Shown here: in pieces, positions 44,907 through 54,174 of the stretch
Numbering within the stretch: the first letter of the stretch is position 1
Layout: each line of letters begins with the position of its first letter
Assembly (NCBI GenBank): GCA_934394815.1
Contig: CAKRRD010000003.1
Span: 30,050-94,049 of the forward strand
Reading direction: 5' to 3'
Length of the DNA: 64,000 nucleotides
Source of the DNA: an uncultured Acetatifactor sp.
GTDB lineage: Bacteria; Bacillota; Clostridia; Lachnospirales; Lachnospiraceae
Made by a program: the position numbers and the translations under genes
The notes under the pieces: model-generated
Databases searched by the model: none
What the model saw: only the letters and a program-made list of their open reading frames with translations
What the model was told of the DNA's origin: nothing

Positions 44907-45614
44907 TTACTCCATTCTCATTCGGGTCCGATTCCCTGTCTGGTTCCATTTTTTCTCCAGCACTCCCGCCAGTACGCTGAAAGGCCAGCAGGCCAGAAAA
45001 TACAGGACGAATACCACAAGGAACACTCCGAAAGCGGCATTGGGGCTGCTCATACGGTTGGCCTCAATGATCTGCTGTGCCACCTTCAACATTTCCACCA
45101 CGCCGATCATCAGCACCAGGCTGGTGGTCTTTATCATACGGGTGATCAGATTGATGGATAACGGGATCAGTCTCCGCACGGTCTGCGGAATAATGATGTA
45201 CAGATAGGTCTGTATCTTACTAAATCCCAGTGCCTCACTGCTTTCGTACTGGTGCTTCGGAATACTGATCAATGCTCCACGTACCAGATCTCCCATCTCC
45301 GCGGTACCCCACAGGACGAAAACGATCACGGAAGCCACCTCTCCGGAAAGATTCCATCCCAGCGCTCTGGTGGATCCAAAATAAACGATAAACAACAGCA
45401 CCAGCTGCGGCATGATCCGGATAAATTCCAGATAGATCCGGAAGACAGCCTTCACGAACCGGTTCTTCACAGTCATCAGCGCGCCCACCAGAATGCCCAG
45501 AGGCATACTGATCAGAATGGACACGATACTGATCTTCATGGCTACCCACAATCCCTGCAGCAGCCGAAGCATGTTCGTGCCTTTGAATAATACATCAATC
45601 CCCAAATCCGGCAT
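44907..45614 (-). CDS. Polar amino-acid ABC transporter permease (second)
   Basis: A 235-residue HisM/GlnP-type permease with about five helices and the cytoplasmic contact loop [24 protein letters not shown] 45614 has GAGGAGG upstream and overlaps the end of the first permease by 20 bp. The two permeases form the membrane pore. [14 protein letters not shown] is the class-typical N-terminal region. Confidence 0.92.
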   Translation of the reverse strand: MPDLGIDVLFKGTNMLRLLQGLWVAMKISIVSILISMPLGILVGALMTVKNRFVKAVFRIYLEFIRIMPQLVLLFIVYFGSTRALGWNLSGEVASVIVFVLWGTAEMGDLVRGALISIPKHQYESSEALGFSKIQTYLYIIIPQTVRRLIPLSINLITRMIKTTSLVLMIGVVEMLKVAQQIIEANRMSSPNAAFGVFLVVFVLYFLACWPFSVLAGVLEKKWNQTGNRTRMRME

Positions 45615-46254
45615 AACGCATCCTCCTCTCCAGCAGAGATCCCACGATGGATACCGGCAGCAAGATCAATAGATAAAATACCACCAGAAGGAACAGGCTC
45701 TCCGTAGTCTTATAATAGAGACCGATCAGGTCCTTGGCGGTAAACATCAGATCCATCAGGCTGATGGCGCTGAATACGCTGGTCTCTTTCAACAGGAAAA
45801 TAATATTCGCCACAAAGGCCGGAATGCTGGTAGACATCGCCTGGGGCAGGATCACGTAACCCAATACCTGTCTGGAATTCATTCCGAGGCTGATGGCACT
45901 TTCGCCCTGGATCGGTTCCACAGATTCCAGACCGCTGCGGAAGGCCTCCGCCATATAGCTGCCGCCCAAGAACGCCAGTCCCACTACACCGCACAGTTCT
46001 GCCGGCATCCGAAGTCCGATCTTCGGGAAACCGTAATAGATAAAAAACAGCTGCACCAGAAGCGGTGTATTCCGGCTCAGCTCCACATAGACCGCCACGA
46101 TCCACCGAAGTACCGGCACTTTATAATATTGTATTGCCGCACAGATAAGCCCCACCAGAATGGCAAACAGGATTCCGATGACGCCAATCTTCACGGTCAG
46201 CCATGCTGCCTTTTCATACATGGGCAGATATTTTCCTATAAATTCCCAGTTCAT
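45595..46254 (-). CDS. Polar amino-acid ABC transporter permease (first)
   Basis: A 219-residue permease starting at ATG 46254 (MNWEFIGKYLPMYEKAAW; GGAAAG upstream). Family features are VYVELSRNTPLLVQLFF and the contact loop AFRSGLESVEPIQGESAISL. It is separated from the binding-protein gene by 164 bp containing a hairpin at 46353-46388. The longer upstream frame is not used. Confidence 0.92.
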   Translation of the reverse strand: MNWEFIGKYLPMYEKAAWLTVKIGVIGILFAILVGLICAAIQYYKVPVLRWIVAVYVELSRNTPLLVQLFFIYYGFPKIGLRMPAELCGVVGLAFLGGSYMAEAFRSGLESVEPIQGESAISLGMNSRQVLGYVILPQAMSTSIPAFVANIIFLLKETSVFSAISLMDLMFTAKDLIGLYYKTTESLFLLVVFYLLILLPVSIVGSLLERRMRYAGFGD

Positions 46255-46352
46255 GTATTTCTTTCCTTTCCGGGCAAATACGACTGTCCGGTTCACTTTA
46301 CGAACAGCCACACAACTTTTAGATTATAACAAAAGAAGTTCCGCGATGCAAG

Positions 46353-46388
46353 AAAAGACTGCGACGGCAACATACGTGCCCCGCAGTC
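46353..46388 (-). terminator. Intra-operon hairpin, likely partial terminator
   Basis: Stem GACTGCG/CGCAGTC (46357-46363 with 46382-46388) followed by TTTTC on the minus strand. It lies between the binding-protein gene and the permeases. Such leaky terminators give excess binding protein over the membrane subunits. Confidence 0.55.
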
Positions 46389-46418
46389 CCCTCTCTATCA
46401 TTCTATTCCGATCCGTAC

Positions 46419-47309
46419 TTATTGTGCGTTTACCTTACCGCCCTCTACCACCAGGCTTTCCTCGTAATCCAAACCATAAGTGTCTGCCAGAGTAGCCTCG
46501 TAATCTGCATGGAAGAAGTTCTCCTCACCAAGGCTTGCGATCTCATCATTGATCCAGTCAAGCAGTGTGGTGTTACCCTTGGATACTGCGGGAGCGATGG
46601 TATCTGCACTGCCCAGGGAAGGAATGCCTACGGTATAGCCTTCGTTCTGCAGGGAGAATGCGATAACCTCGGTGTTATCGTTTGCCCATGCTACGGAAGT
46701 GCCGTTCTCGAAAGCTTCCTTTGCGGTCGCATAAGAATCAAATTTCTGTAAAGGAATATCCGGATAGTTGGCGATCAGGTAGGTCTCAGCGGTAGTACCG
46801 GAGATCACGATGATGGAATCGTCGGCATTCCAGTTGTCCAGAGTGGTGATCACATTGTCATCCTTGGATACCACACCGAGTGCTACATTCATATAAGGAG
46901 AAGCGAAATCAACTTCTTCTGCTCTCTCGGGAGTCACGGTGAAGTTCGCCAGGATCACGTCTACCTTGCCGGTCTGCAGATACTCGATACGATTGGCTGC
47001 CTCAGTAGATACGAAGTTCACATCTACGCCCAGATCCTCGCCGAGTCTTCTTGCATAATATACATCATAGCCCTGATATTCACCGTTCTCATCCACATAA
47101 CCGAACGGATTCTTATCGGAGAATACACCGATGTTGATGGTACCGCTCTCCTTGATCTCATCCAGAGTACGGTATACCGCCTTGCTGCCTGCATCACTGC
47201 TGCCGGCGGCTGCTGCACCGTTATCACTGCTGCCGCAGGCGGTCAGTCCCAGTGCCAGTGCTCCTGTTAATGCCAGTGTTAAAACATTCTTCCACTCAAA
47301 CCTCTTCAT
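46419..47309 (-). CDS. Polar amino-acid-binding lipoprotein
   Basis: A 296-residue class 3 solute-binding protein. Start at 47309 (MKRFEWKNVLTLAL) with GAGGAGG upstream, then a signal with lipobox GLTAC. The binding fold has GTINIGVFSDKNPFGYVDENG, TGKVDVILANFTVTPERAEEVDFA and YDVYYARRLGEDLG, as in glutamate/aspartate/cystine binders. Exact ligand is uncertain. It has its own strong promoter and heads the importer operon. Confidence 0.92.
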   Translation of the reverse strand: MKRFEWKNVLTLALTGALALGLTACGSSDNGAAAAGSSDAGSKAVYRTLDEIKESGTINIGVFSDKNPFGYVDENGEYQGYDVYYARRLGEDLGVDVNFVSTEAANRIEYLQTGKVDVILANFTVTPERAEEVDFASPYMNVALGVVSKDDNVITTLDNWNADDSIIVISGTTAETYLIANYPDIPLQKFDSYATAKEAFENGTSVAWANDNTEVIAFSLQNEGYTVGIPSLGSADTIAPAVSKGNTTLLDWINDEIASLGEENFFHADYEATLADTYGLDYEESLVVEGGKVNAQ

Positions 47310-47366
47310 AATTCTTTTCCTCCTCTTCGATGTTTCATTTAAGTATCGAATCAACTTATGGGTAGG

Positions 47367-47395
47367 ATTATATCTCCTATTTCATACTATGTCAA
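47367..47395 (-). promoter_or_regulatory. Promoter of the amino-acid importer operon
   Basis: Consensus minus-strand TTGACA (47390-47395), 17-bp spacer and TATAAT (47367-47372), about 50 bp from the start codon. No operator or riboswitch is evident in the leader. Confidence 0.85.
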
Positions 47396-47425
47396 TAGGA
47401 AAACAGTAATTTATTTTTCACTGTA

Positions 47426-47515
47426 CAAAAATGGAGCACCGGGACTCCGGGAGATTTCGTGCTCACCAAAGACCGGGTACTCCATAATTTCAATACGAAT
47501 GTGGCTAATCAATAA
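47426..47515 (+). pseudogene. C-terminal fragment of a CapA-like gene
   Basis: The frame reads QKWSTGTPGDFVLTKDRVLH and ends at TAA 47513-47515. Over 63 nt it matches the 3' end of the intact capA-like gene (57560-57622) with eight differences, roughly 87 percent. Nothing upstream of the CAA at 47426 matches, so this is a truncated remnant or a copied tail. It lies between the importer promoter and the NlpC/P60 gene, and its stop overlaps the stop region of that gene on the other strand. Confidence 0.7.
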
Positions 47516-48746
47516 CATTTCTCATGCCAATAATGGGGCTGTAATCCACTGCACTGATGATGACACCCTTCCGTGAGTTAGCGGAATGAATGATCTGTCC
47601 GTCACCGATATACAGTCCCACATGAGTACAGCTCTTCCCTCCATTGGAACTATAACACACAATATCTCCGGGCTGAAGTTCTTCAGAGCCGATGCTGCGT
47701 CCGGCACCGGAATACTGTCCTCCCGGTGTACGGCTGATAGAATAGCCGAACTCCGCATAGATAAAGCAGGTGAATCCGGAACAATCCGTACCCCCTGACA
47801 GACTGGAACCTCCGTGTACATACCGGTTGCCCAGATACTGCATGGCATACTCAATCATTCCCTGTCTGAGTTCTGCATTGGAGGTATAAGTAGTTGCGGG
47901 AAGTGTGATGCTCGTGATCACCTCCGGGGCATCCTGCTCGGCAGTCTGTTCTCTTGCCTGCAATGCCTTCTGTGCGGCAATTTCCGCCTGTTCCTCTTCT
48001 ATTGTCTTCGCATAGATAAATTCTTCCGAAATCGTCACATATTCCGCAGAGACATAGCCTTCCTTGCTGTCGGTGTACTGTACCTTCAGCCAGTCTCCGT
48101 CATTCTCCAGAATTTTTACCTTTTCTCCATTGTCAATGTAACCAATTCTTTTTGCATCTGTGGCAGGATCCTGTCTCACATTCAGACGGTCTGCGGTAAC
48201 AACAGCATATCTGGTCACATAATTGTCTACAACCTCAGCTGCCGCATCTCCATAAATGAAAAACTCTGCCTTGATATAGCCTTCCACATTACCGGAGATG
48301 ATCCGGAACCAGTCCTGATCCTCTCCTGCCACATCCAGGATCTGTGCCACCGCTCCGTCATAGATTTTGCCCACTACGGCACTGTCCGTGTTCGGTTCCG
48401 TCCGGACATTGACGTAATTCGTCACATTGGCGATCGCTAACGATGCATACTCATCTGCGCTCGTATCCTCTACGGAAGCTTCGTCTACCGGGACATCCTC
48501 CGGATCCGACACCCCTTCCAGTGCTCTGGGATCCTCCGTCTCGCCACCCTGTACCGCCAGCAGATCCTCTATGGTAATCTGTCCCGTAGCCAGGATCGGC
48601 TCGACACCGATCTGATGTATTTCTGCCGCATGTACTTTCTGTACCGAGGCTTCACTCTGTATTTTCAGTTCTCCGTTTCCTGCTGCCACCACCATACTGA
48701 CTCCGGTGAGAGCTACCGCCAGTGCCATGAACATTCTTTTTTTCAT
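47505..48746 (-). CDS. Secreted SH3-domain NlpC/P60 peptidoglycan hydrolase
   Basis: 413 residues from ATG 48746 (MKKRMFMALAVALTG). A signal peptide is followed by an acidic linker, two bacterial SH3 domains (NYVNVRTEPNTDSAVVGKIY and ADRLNVRQDPATDAKRIGYI), a helical linker with Glu/Ala, and a C-terminal NlpC/P60 domain. The catalytic Cys is in GGTDCSGFT and the His in CTHVGLYIGDG, both intact. It should cut wall peptides at a D-gamma-Glu or similar bond during growth. It is monocistronic with a promoter at 48796-48824. Confidence 0.93.
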   Translation of the reverse strand: MKKRMFMALAVALTGVSMVVAAGNGELKIQSEASVQKVHAAEIHQIGVEPILATGQITIEDLLAVQGGETEDPRALEGVSDPEDVPVDEASVEDTSADEYASLAIANVTNYVNVRTEPNTDSAVVGKIYDGAVAQILDVAGEDQDWFRIISGNVEGYIKAEFFIYGDAAAEVVDNYVTRYAVVTADRLNVRQDPATDAKRIGYIDNGEKVKILENDGDWLKVQYTDSKEGYVSAEYVTISEEFIYAKTIEEEQAEIAAQKALQAREQTAEQDAPEVITSITLPATTYTSNAELRQGMIEYAMQYLGNRYVHGGSSLSGGTDCSGFTCFIYAEFGYSISRTPGGQYSGAGRSIGSEELQPGDIVCYSSNGGKSCTHVGLYIGDGQIIHSANSRKGVIISAVDYSPIIGMRNVID

Positions 48747-48795
48747 TATAATCCCTGTTACTTCCTGCAACTTTGGTTTTCTGATGACGTTCGGA

Positions 48796-48824
48796 ATTAT
48801 AACACATACGCCAACACCAGTCCA
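48796..48824 (-). promoter_or_regulatory. Promoter of the NlpC/P60 gene
   Basis: Minus-strand TGGACT (48819-48824), 17-bp spacer and TATAAT (48796-48801). Confidence 0.6.
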
Positions 48825-48923
48825 CAAATTTCCCTAAATATCTTAAAAATGATTCTGCTGCAAAAGAAAACATAATAAATAGCAAAATACATTTTTCATA
48901 TCTCTTATTTTTGAAGTCCGGGA

Positions 48924-49784
48924 TCAAAAAACACTTACCCCCAGTCCAACGGCACCCGGACCGGTATGCGTTGCAATGCTTGCAGACAGAGGGTTATAAT
49001 ACACATCCGCTTCCGGAAACGCTTCGGAAATCATTTCCATCCATTCATTTTTACATTCCGGGCTTAAGCCTGCTCCTGCTGTTCCAATATGTAACTGTTC
49101 CTCAGGTACATCGGAAAATCGGTTCCGGATATCAGCTTTGATGGCCTCCAGCATTCTCTGCTCGCATTTCTTCATATTGCCGCGGACTTTTGCAAAGGAA
49201 TCCAATTTCTCCCCCTGAATTGTCAGCACCGGTTTTATGCTTAATACACTGCCAACCATTGCTGCAGCCGGTGTAATTCTCCCACCCTTTTTCAAATATT
49301 CCAGGGTATTTACTGACACATATATACTGGACCGGAGAGCCTCTGCTTCCAAAAATAACTTGATCTCCTCTGCACTCTTTTCTTCCATTGCCATCGCTTT
49401 TGCTGTCAGCACCGACTGCCTTAGCGTAACTGAAATCCTATGATTATCTACAACGACAACTCTTCCCTCATATTCCTCTGCCATTGCCATTGCAGCGTGA
49501 CAGGAGTTACTAAGTCCACTGGACATCGGAATATAAACAACCTGATCATATTCATTCAGAAGCTCATCCCATGTATCCAGCAGATCCCCCAAGGCCGGCT
49601 GTGAGGTAGTTACTCTCTTCCCTGAGGTAAGGGCATCCAGAAACTCTTCTTCTGTAAGATTTGTTCCCTCATAATATGTCTCATCCTCTATAATTACCGG
49701 CATGGGCATCACAAATATGCCCAGTTTTTCCGCTTCCTCTGCATAAATACCGCTATTTGTATCTGTTAATATTGCAGTTTTCAT
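48924..49784 (-). CDS. DegV family fatty-acid-binding protein
   Basis: 286 residues from ATG 49784 (MKTAILTDTNSGI; GAAGAA upstream). Family motifs include TDTNSG, VTTSQPALGDLLD, IPMSSGLSNSC and LKKGGRITPAAAMVGSVL, with THTGPGAVGLG at the end. DegV/FakB proteins hold a fatty acid for phosphorylation by a FakA kinase. No kinase is present here. It lies 19 bp after the PAP2-like gene and shares its promoter, which carries the same operator as the second DegV gene. Confidence 0.92.
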   Translation of the reverse strand: MKTAILTDTNSGIYAEEAEKLGIFVMPMPVIIEDETYYEGTNLTEEEFLDALTSGKRVTTSQPALGDLLDTWDELLNEYDQVVYIPMSSGLSNSCHAAMAMAEEYEGRVVVVDNHRISVTLRQSVLTAKAMAMEEKSAEEIKLFLEAEALRSSIYVSVNTLEYLKKGGRITPAAAMVGSVLSIKPVLTIQGEKLDSFAKVRGNMKKCEQRMLEAIKADIRNRFSDVPEEQLHIGTAGAGLSPECKNEWMEMISEAFPEADVYYNPLSASIATHTGPGAVGLGVSVF

Positions 49785-49803
49785 GTTCTTCTTCCTATCT
49801 CCC

Positions 49804-50394
49804 TCATACAAGAGTAATCAAAAATAGTGATAAGGCAAATGAGAACAGGCATACCACGATTCCGCCTATTAATTCCTTTGCCGTATGTCGCTTAAGATAA
49901 ACAGAAGACCAGATAATCAGCGCAGCGACCAATAAACAAGGGATGAAAACTTTCCACCCAAAAAAGTAGATCATCAGCACCAACGGTCCTGTAAAGCTGC
50001 ATGCATGCCCACTTGCCCGATAATGAAATGCTTTATTACATATTGTTAAAATAAGAACAGAAAAGAAATATGTTGAGCAAATGAGCAGCAGTGCGCTTTC
50101 TACATCTGAAAGAAGAGCCCATAAAAACGCAGCACTATAACCAATAAGATTGGTAACAAACGCCAGCTTTCTCTGCCCTTCTCTTCCCTGCTTCCTGAAT
50201 CCCGGCACGATTCCATTCAGGACGTATGCCAGGATCGGAACAAAGCCAAGAAGCACTATGGACACAACTATTTCCAAAGTATTTCTGAATATACCCTCTT
50301 TGTTAATGGCTAAAATAATAATAAGTACAGAAACCATAACCGGTGGAACAGATAATGTTCTTATTATCTTCGCAATGCGTTCCTTGCTCTCCAT
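49804..50394 (-). CDS. PAP2-like membrane protein
   Basis: A 196-residue protein with about six helices. YRASGHACSFTGPL fits phosphatase motif two (SGH) and YLKRHTAKELIGGI fits motif three (R-x5-H-like), while motif one is not clear. It may be a lipid phosphatase of the PAP2 superfamily, or a relative that lost activity. Start ATG 50394 has AGGAGG upstream. It is first in a two-gene unit with DegV, under the operator-promoter at 50419-50460. A lipid or fatty acid role is consistent with its neighbours. Confidence 0.7.
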   Translation of the reverse strand: MESKERIAKIIRTLSVPPVMVSVLIIILAINKEGIFRNTLEIVVSIVLLGFVPILAYVLNGIVPGFRKQGREGQRKLAFVTNLIGYSAAFLWALLSDVESALLLICSTYFFSVLILTICNKAFHYRASGHACSFTGPLVLMIYFFGWKVFIPCLLVAALIIWSSVYLKRHTAKELIGGIVVCLFSFALSLFLITLV

Positions 50395-50418
50395 GCACTA
50401 TACCTCCTGCACAACTGT

Positions 50419-50460
50419 ATTGATGTTACAAATTGTAACATCAATCTGTGCCTTTTTCAA
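50419..50460 (-). promoter_or_regulatory. Promoter with TGTTACA-N3-TGTAACA operator (PAP2/DegV unit)
   Basis: Minus-strand TTGAAA (50455-50460), 17-bp spacer and TACAAT (50432-50437). The -10 lies inside a palindrome with 12-bp perfect arms and a 3-bp centre (50419-50445) whose core is TGTTACA-N3-TGTAACA. The same arrangement occurs at 54095-54139. The TetR protein encoded at 52553 is the natural candidate repressor. Confidence 0.75.
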
Positions 50461-50477
50461 TCAGAAAGCTTCCTTTA

Positions 50478-51867
50478 TCACTTATTTTTATAATTTTCAT
50501 ATGACTTAGGACTTACCTTAGTCTCTGACCACAATTTATCAGCACAAGGTTTCCAGTTTCTTGCATACTCCTCACACTTTGTGCATAAATGCTCTGCTGT
50601 TTCCGGAGATTGTAAATCCGTGGATTTGGCACCTGTTTCCCTTACAATTCTTTGCAGGATCTCCGGATTCTCAAGCATTGGACAGGGTCTCAAATGATTC
50701 TCATTAAATGGCTGGTTGTCACGGTATGCCATAAATAAAGGTTGTTTTAATATTTCAAGTAAGCTGTGTGTTCTTATATTTGCCCCTGAATAGTGGATAA
50801 ATACACAGGGCTCTGCATCTCCGTTTGCATTGATGTGAAAATAATTTCTTCCACCGGCAATACATCCACCGACAAACTCTCCATCATTTTGGAAATCCAT
50901 CGTAAACAAGCCTTCACCATTTTCCAGCCGGCGGATTTCCCGGATTCTATCCTTAATATAGCTTCTCTGTTCAGGCGTAGGAAGCAGTTCTACCGATGCC
51001 TCATTTCCAACAGGCATATAATGGAAATACATCGCATACCGACAGCCTTTATCTACCATCAGCTTCACAAAATCTTTGCTCGTTACTGACTCGCAGTTCC
51101 TGGAAGTATAGCAGATGGATGTGCCAAAAATCAGACCGTTTTCTTTCAGCAGATCCATTGCATGCATAACCTTTGCATATACACCGGTTCCTCTGCGCAG
51201 ATCATTTACCTCCGGTGATCCCTCCAGACTGATTGCGAGCATCAGGTTTCCTACTCTCTTCATTTCCCTGCAAAAAGCTTCGTCTACCAGTGTACCATTG
51301 GTAAATGCAAGGAACTGGCATTCATGATGCTCCTCACACAACTTAATAATATCGTTTTTTCTCACAAGAGGTTCTCCGCCGGTAAACATATAAAAATAAA
51401 CGCCTAATTCTTTTCCCTGTTTTACAACCCCTGATAATTCATCATAAGAGAGATTCAGTTTGTTGCCATATTCAGCAGCCGGTACAATGAAGATTACATG
51501 CACTGGTAGGATCCATCAATATCAGCCAGGGGATATTGCAATTATGCACAGTTCTCATCTTACGTATTGTTTTGGTGCCATAAAGCATAGCCTCAAAACC
51601 AAAATTGAGAATAGTCGTTTTTATTACATTAGGATCAAGTTCGTCCAGTAAATGATTTAAATAATGGTTTAAAGCACAGTCCTCATTACAGACCATTTCC
51701 CTTATTTTGTCATAGTCAACGTCAAGCTTCTCTCCTGACATGTACTTCTCCATAAGATCTATAAGCTTTACCATTTCTTTTTCTCTGTCTTTACCAATAT
51801 TCTTAAGAAGTACATCAATAATTTTTGAAGCGGCTGCTCTTGCCGCAGTATGTCCTAAATTGCTCAT
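50478..51867 (-). pseudogene. Radical SAM protein gene broken by a frameshift
   Basis: From ATG 51867 (MSNLGHTAARAA, GAGGAATG upstream) the frame runs through a helical N-terminal domain to PTSACNLHCTGC and stops immediately (TGA). The neighbouring frame then continues AAEYGNKLNLSYDELSG, GGEPLVRK, a full radical SAM core and a C-terminal Cys-rich SPASM-like part (CTKCEEYARNWKPC). Read together they give about 463 residues. The junction TGCTGAATATGG is explained by loss of 8 nt between two GCTG copies in an expected TGCTGGGCAGCTGAATATGG. That parental sequence is inferred. It follows DUF308 by 26 bp. Confidence 0.8.
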
Positions 51868-51893
51868 TTTTCATTCCTCCGTTAGTAAATTTC

Positions 51894-52460
51894 TTAGTCA
51901 GCATTCATAACATCTGTTTGTGTATTTCTGATCATTCTGACTGTATTTGTTACAACCACCAGATTCATTATTCCATCAAGACTGATACCAAGTCCTACTA
52001 CCCTGACGATCAGATCTGTGGCTTCCATCGGTGAAAACAAAAGAAATCCCCCGACAATCCCTGCTGCCAATGCTGTTATCAGGATCCATTTCCATCGCTC
52101 GATTCCAAATTTCCTAGCTTCAAAAGATGTCTGTATCTTCAATGCAGCATCTACCAGCATAAACATACCCATGCAGAAAGACAGAAATCCTACAATATGA
52201 TCCGTCCGGAAAATAATCAGTGCTCCCAGCATCACCGATACAATTCCCAGTCCAAAGTCAAATTGAAACGCTAATTGGAACAGATCCTTAGTAAAATAAC
52301 TGGATATTTTTGCAAGACCATATATCAGGAAAAAAAATCCACTGACCTTACACAGCACATCCAGTCCTAGTCCCGGCCATATCAAAAGTAATATACCACC
52401 AACAATACAGAATATTGATATTGCCACATACACATTTTTTGCTCGTTTTAAACTTCTCAC
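51894..52460 (-). CDS. DUF308 (HdeD-like) membrane protein
   Basis: About 188 residues with six helices, in two DUF308 repeats (GGILLLIWPGLGLDVLCKVSG and GALIIFRTDHIVGFLSF, each cut short here). The start is taken as GTG 52460 (VRSLKRAKNVYV) because GGAGG lies eight bases upstream. An ATG at 52490 has no good site. It follows tetR, with a terminator in between, so it may need read-through. Function unknown; HdeD relatives occur in acid and membrane stress. Confidence 0.82.
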   Translation of the reverse strand: MRSLKRAKNVYVAISIFCIVGGILLLIWPGLGLDVLCKVSGFFFLIYGLAKISSYFTKDLFQLAFQFDFGLGIVSVMLGALIIFRTDHIVGFLSFCMGMFMLVDAALKIQTSFEARKFGIERWKWILITALAAGIVGGFLLFSPMEATDLIVRVVGLGISLDGIMNLVVVTNTVRMIRNTQTDVMNAD

Positions 52461-52518
52461 TGTATTTTCCTCCTTCCATCCATCGATCATAATCCAAATA
52501 TCGCTTTCTTCAAACAGA

Positions 52519-52554
52519 CAAAAAAAAGACAGTGTCCTGTTTTTGGGCACTGTC
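52519..52554 (-). terminator. Terminator at the end of the degV-tetR unit
   Basis: Stem GACAGTG/CACTGTC with inner pairs, followed by seven T on the minus strand, overlapping the tetR stop. Confidence 0.85.
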
Positions 52555-53134
52555 AAAAATGTGTCTGATCTTTACTTTTCTCTTCTTCTATTTGTGAAAT
52601 TAATGCTTTAATCGTTGCCTGATAAGAAATGGACATTTTATAAATGAGCTTCTCTTGTTGTTCCTGCATTCCCCTTTGCATCCAACGGAGAATATTTCCG
52701 ATCATGGAATTACTGTAAAAATCAACAATAAACTGAATATCTGCTGTCGAAAGCCTTGTTCCTTCCACTTCTTTCTGCACATATTTTCTCACAAAATCCT
52801 CTGTAATATCATATAAATATTTCAGGATCAAATCTCTGTTTTTAGAATTATAGAGATGATATACAGCTTTTTTATATGCGAGAACAAGATGATATTTATT
52901 TAAATACTCCTCATAAAAAGAATCATTTTCTTGTTTTTCTTTTAAAGTTTTCTGTGTCTCTGTCCGAAGTAATTCCTCAAGTACCTGATAGATATCACTG
53001 TAATAATAGTAAAAGGTATTTCTGTTGATTTCACATATTTCACAAATATCCTTTACGGTGATTTTATCAATGGACTTTTCCTGAAGCAAGTTAAGCATGC
53101 AGTGCATAATTGCCTGTTGTGTAAATCTGGACAT
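52553..53134 (-). CDS. TetR family transcriptional regulator
   Basis: 193 residues. The N-terminal helix-turn-helix spans residues 8-50 (KITVKDICEICEINRNTFYYYY). The C-terminal ligand domain is all-helical. It lies 25 bp after the second degV gene and is likely cotranscribed with it, so it would regulate its own synthesis through the operator at 54095-54127. The second matching operator at 50419-50445 extends the proposed regulon. Ligand may be a fatty acid or acyl derivative, given the DegV genes; this is inference. Confidence 0.9.
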   Translation of the reverse strand: MSRFTQQAIMHCMLNLLQEKSIDKITVKDICEICEINRNTFYYYYSDIYQVLEELLRTETQKTLKEKQENDSFYEEYLNKYHLVLAYKKAVYHLYNSKNRDLILKYLYDITEDFVRKYVQKEVEGTRLSTADIQFIVDFYSNSMIGNILRWMQRGMQEQQEKLIYKMSISYQATIKALISQIEEEKSKDQTHF

Positions 53135-53159
53135 CCTACCTCCACTCTGATTAGACTAA

Positions 53160-54047
53160 TTAATCAATCCTCTTCTGTCCCCAAAAGAATATAGACACAG
53201 TTCCGGGTCCTGTATGGCTGCCGATCGTAGTTCCGATATTGTTAATTTCCACTTTACCATTCAGTTTTGGGAATCTCTCTTCGATCTGTCTGGCAACCTC
53301 TTTCGCATCTTCCATACAGGCAGACTGACATAAATAACATTTTCCGGAATAATTCAAACCATCATCAGCAAGCTCCTCCATTTTATCAACAGCAGCCTTG
53401 AACACCTTTTTCTTCGTTCTGATTTTATAGCGCGGAGTCAGTCTTCCCTGATCATCCATATTCAAAAGCGGGCAGATACTAAGCACCTGACCAATGGCTC
53501 CGGCTGTTTTTGAGATTCTTCCGCCTTTGATATAAAAAGATAGATCTGTTGAGAAAAACCAGTGATGCATTCGTAATTTATTCTCCTCTATCCAATGATA
53601 TAATTCATCAATCTTCATTCCCTGATCCCGTAATCCCGCCATGGTATCCATGATCAATCCATATCCGGAGGATGCGCCCAGAGAATCCACGATATATATT
53701 TTCCGGTCCGGAAACTCTTCCTCTAACATTCCTTTCGCAATATTAGCAGAATTGATCACTCCGCTGATTCCCGATGACAGGCACACATGAAGAATATCCA
53801 ATCCCTGCTCCAAAAAAGATCTGAAATATTCTGCAAACTCATCTGCATTAATTTGTGATGTTTTTGTTTCTGCACCGGCTGCCATTCTTGCATAAAAATC
53901 ATCAAACGATATACTCTGCCCCAGATCATCCAGATAAGGTACTCCATCTAATTCATAATGAAAGCAAATATATTTTACATTAATTGCTTCAAAATGTTCT
54001 TTGGAAAGGTCTGCAGTCGAACAACAACTCAGCACATAATTATTCAT
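53160..54047 (-). CDS. DegV family fatty-acid-binding protein (second)
   Basis: 295 residues from ATG 54047 (MNNYVLSCCSTADLS; GGGAG upstream). Motifs: STADLS, TSQINADEFAEYF, LSSGISGVINSA, YIKGGRISKTAGAIG and GSHTGPGTVSIFF. It is diverged from the other DegV protein in this window, so the two may hold different fatty acids. It is first in a unit with tetR and is controlled by the operator-promoter at 54095-54139. Confidence 0.92.
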   Translation of the reverse strand: MNNYVLSCCSTADLSKEHFEAINVKYICFHYELDGVPYLDDLGQSISFDDFYARMAAGAETKTSQINADEFAEYFRSFLEQGLDILHVCLSSGISGVINSANIAKGMLEEEFPDRKIYIVDSLGASSGYGLIMDTMAGLRDQGMKIDELYHWIEENKLRMHHWFFSTDLSFYIKGGRISKTAGAIGQVLSICPLLNMDDQGRLTPRYKIRTKKKVFKAAVDKMEELADDGLNYSGKCYLCQSACMEDAKEVARQIEERFPKLNGKVEINNIGTTIGSHTGPGTVSIFFWGQKRID

Positions 54048-54094
54048 TTCTATTTTCTCCCAATCAGCTATTGCACATATTTGCATTACACAAA

Positions 54095-54139
54095 GAATTT
54101 GCTGTTACATATTGTAACAGCAAATTCTTCAGATTGCAA
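54095..54139 (-). promoter_or_regulatory. Promoter with TGTTACA-N3-TGTAACA operator (degV-tetR unit)
   Basis: Minus-strand TTGCAA (54134-54139), 17-bp spacer and TACAAT (54111-54116). The -10 sits in a palindrome with 15-bp perfect arms and a 3-bp centre (54095-54127). Core and placement equal those at 50419-50460. Confidence 0.78.
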
Positions 54140-54174
54140 TTGCAATTTTACTACTCATAGACGCCTGTCTCAAA

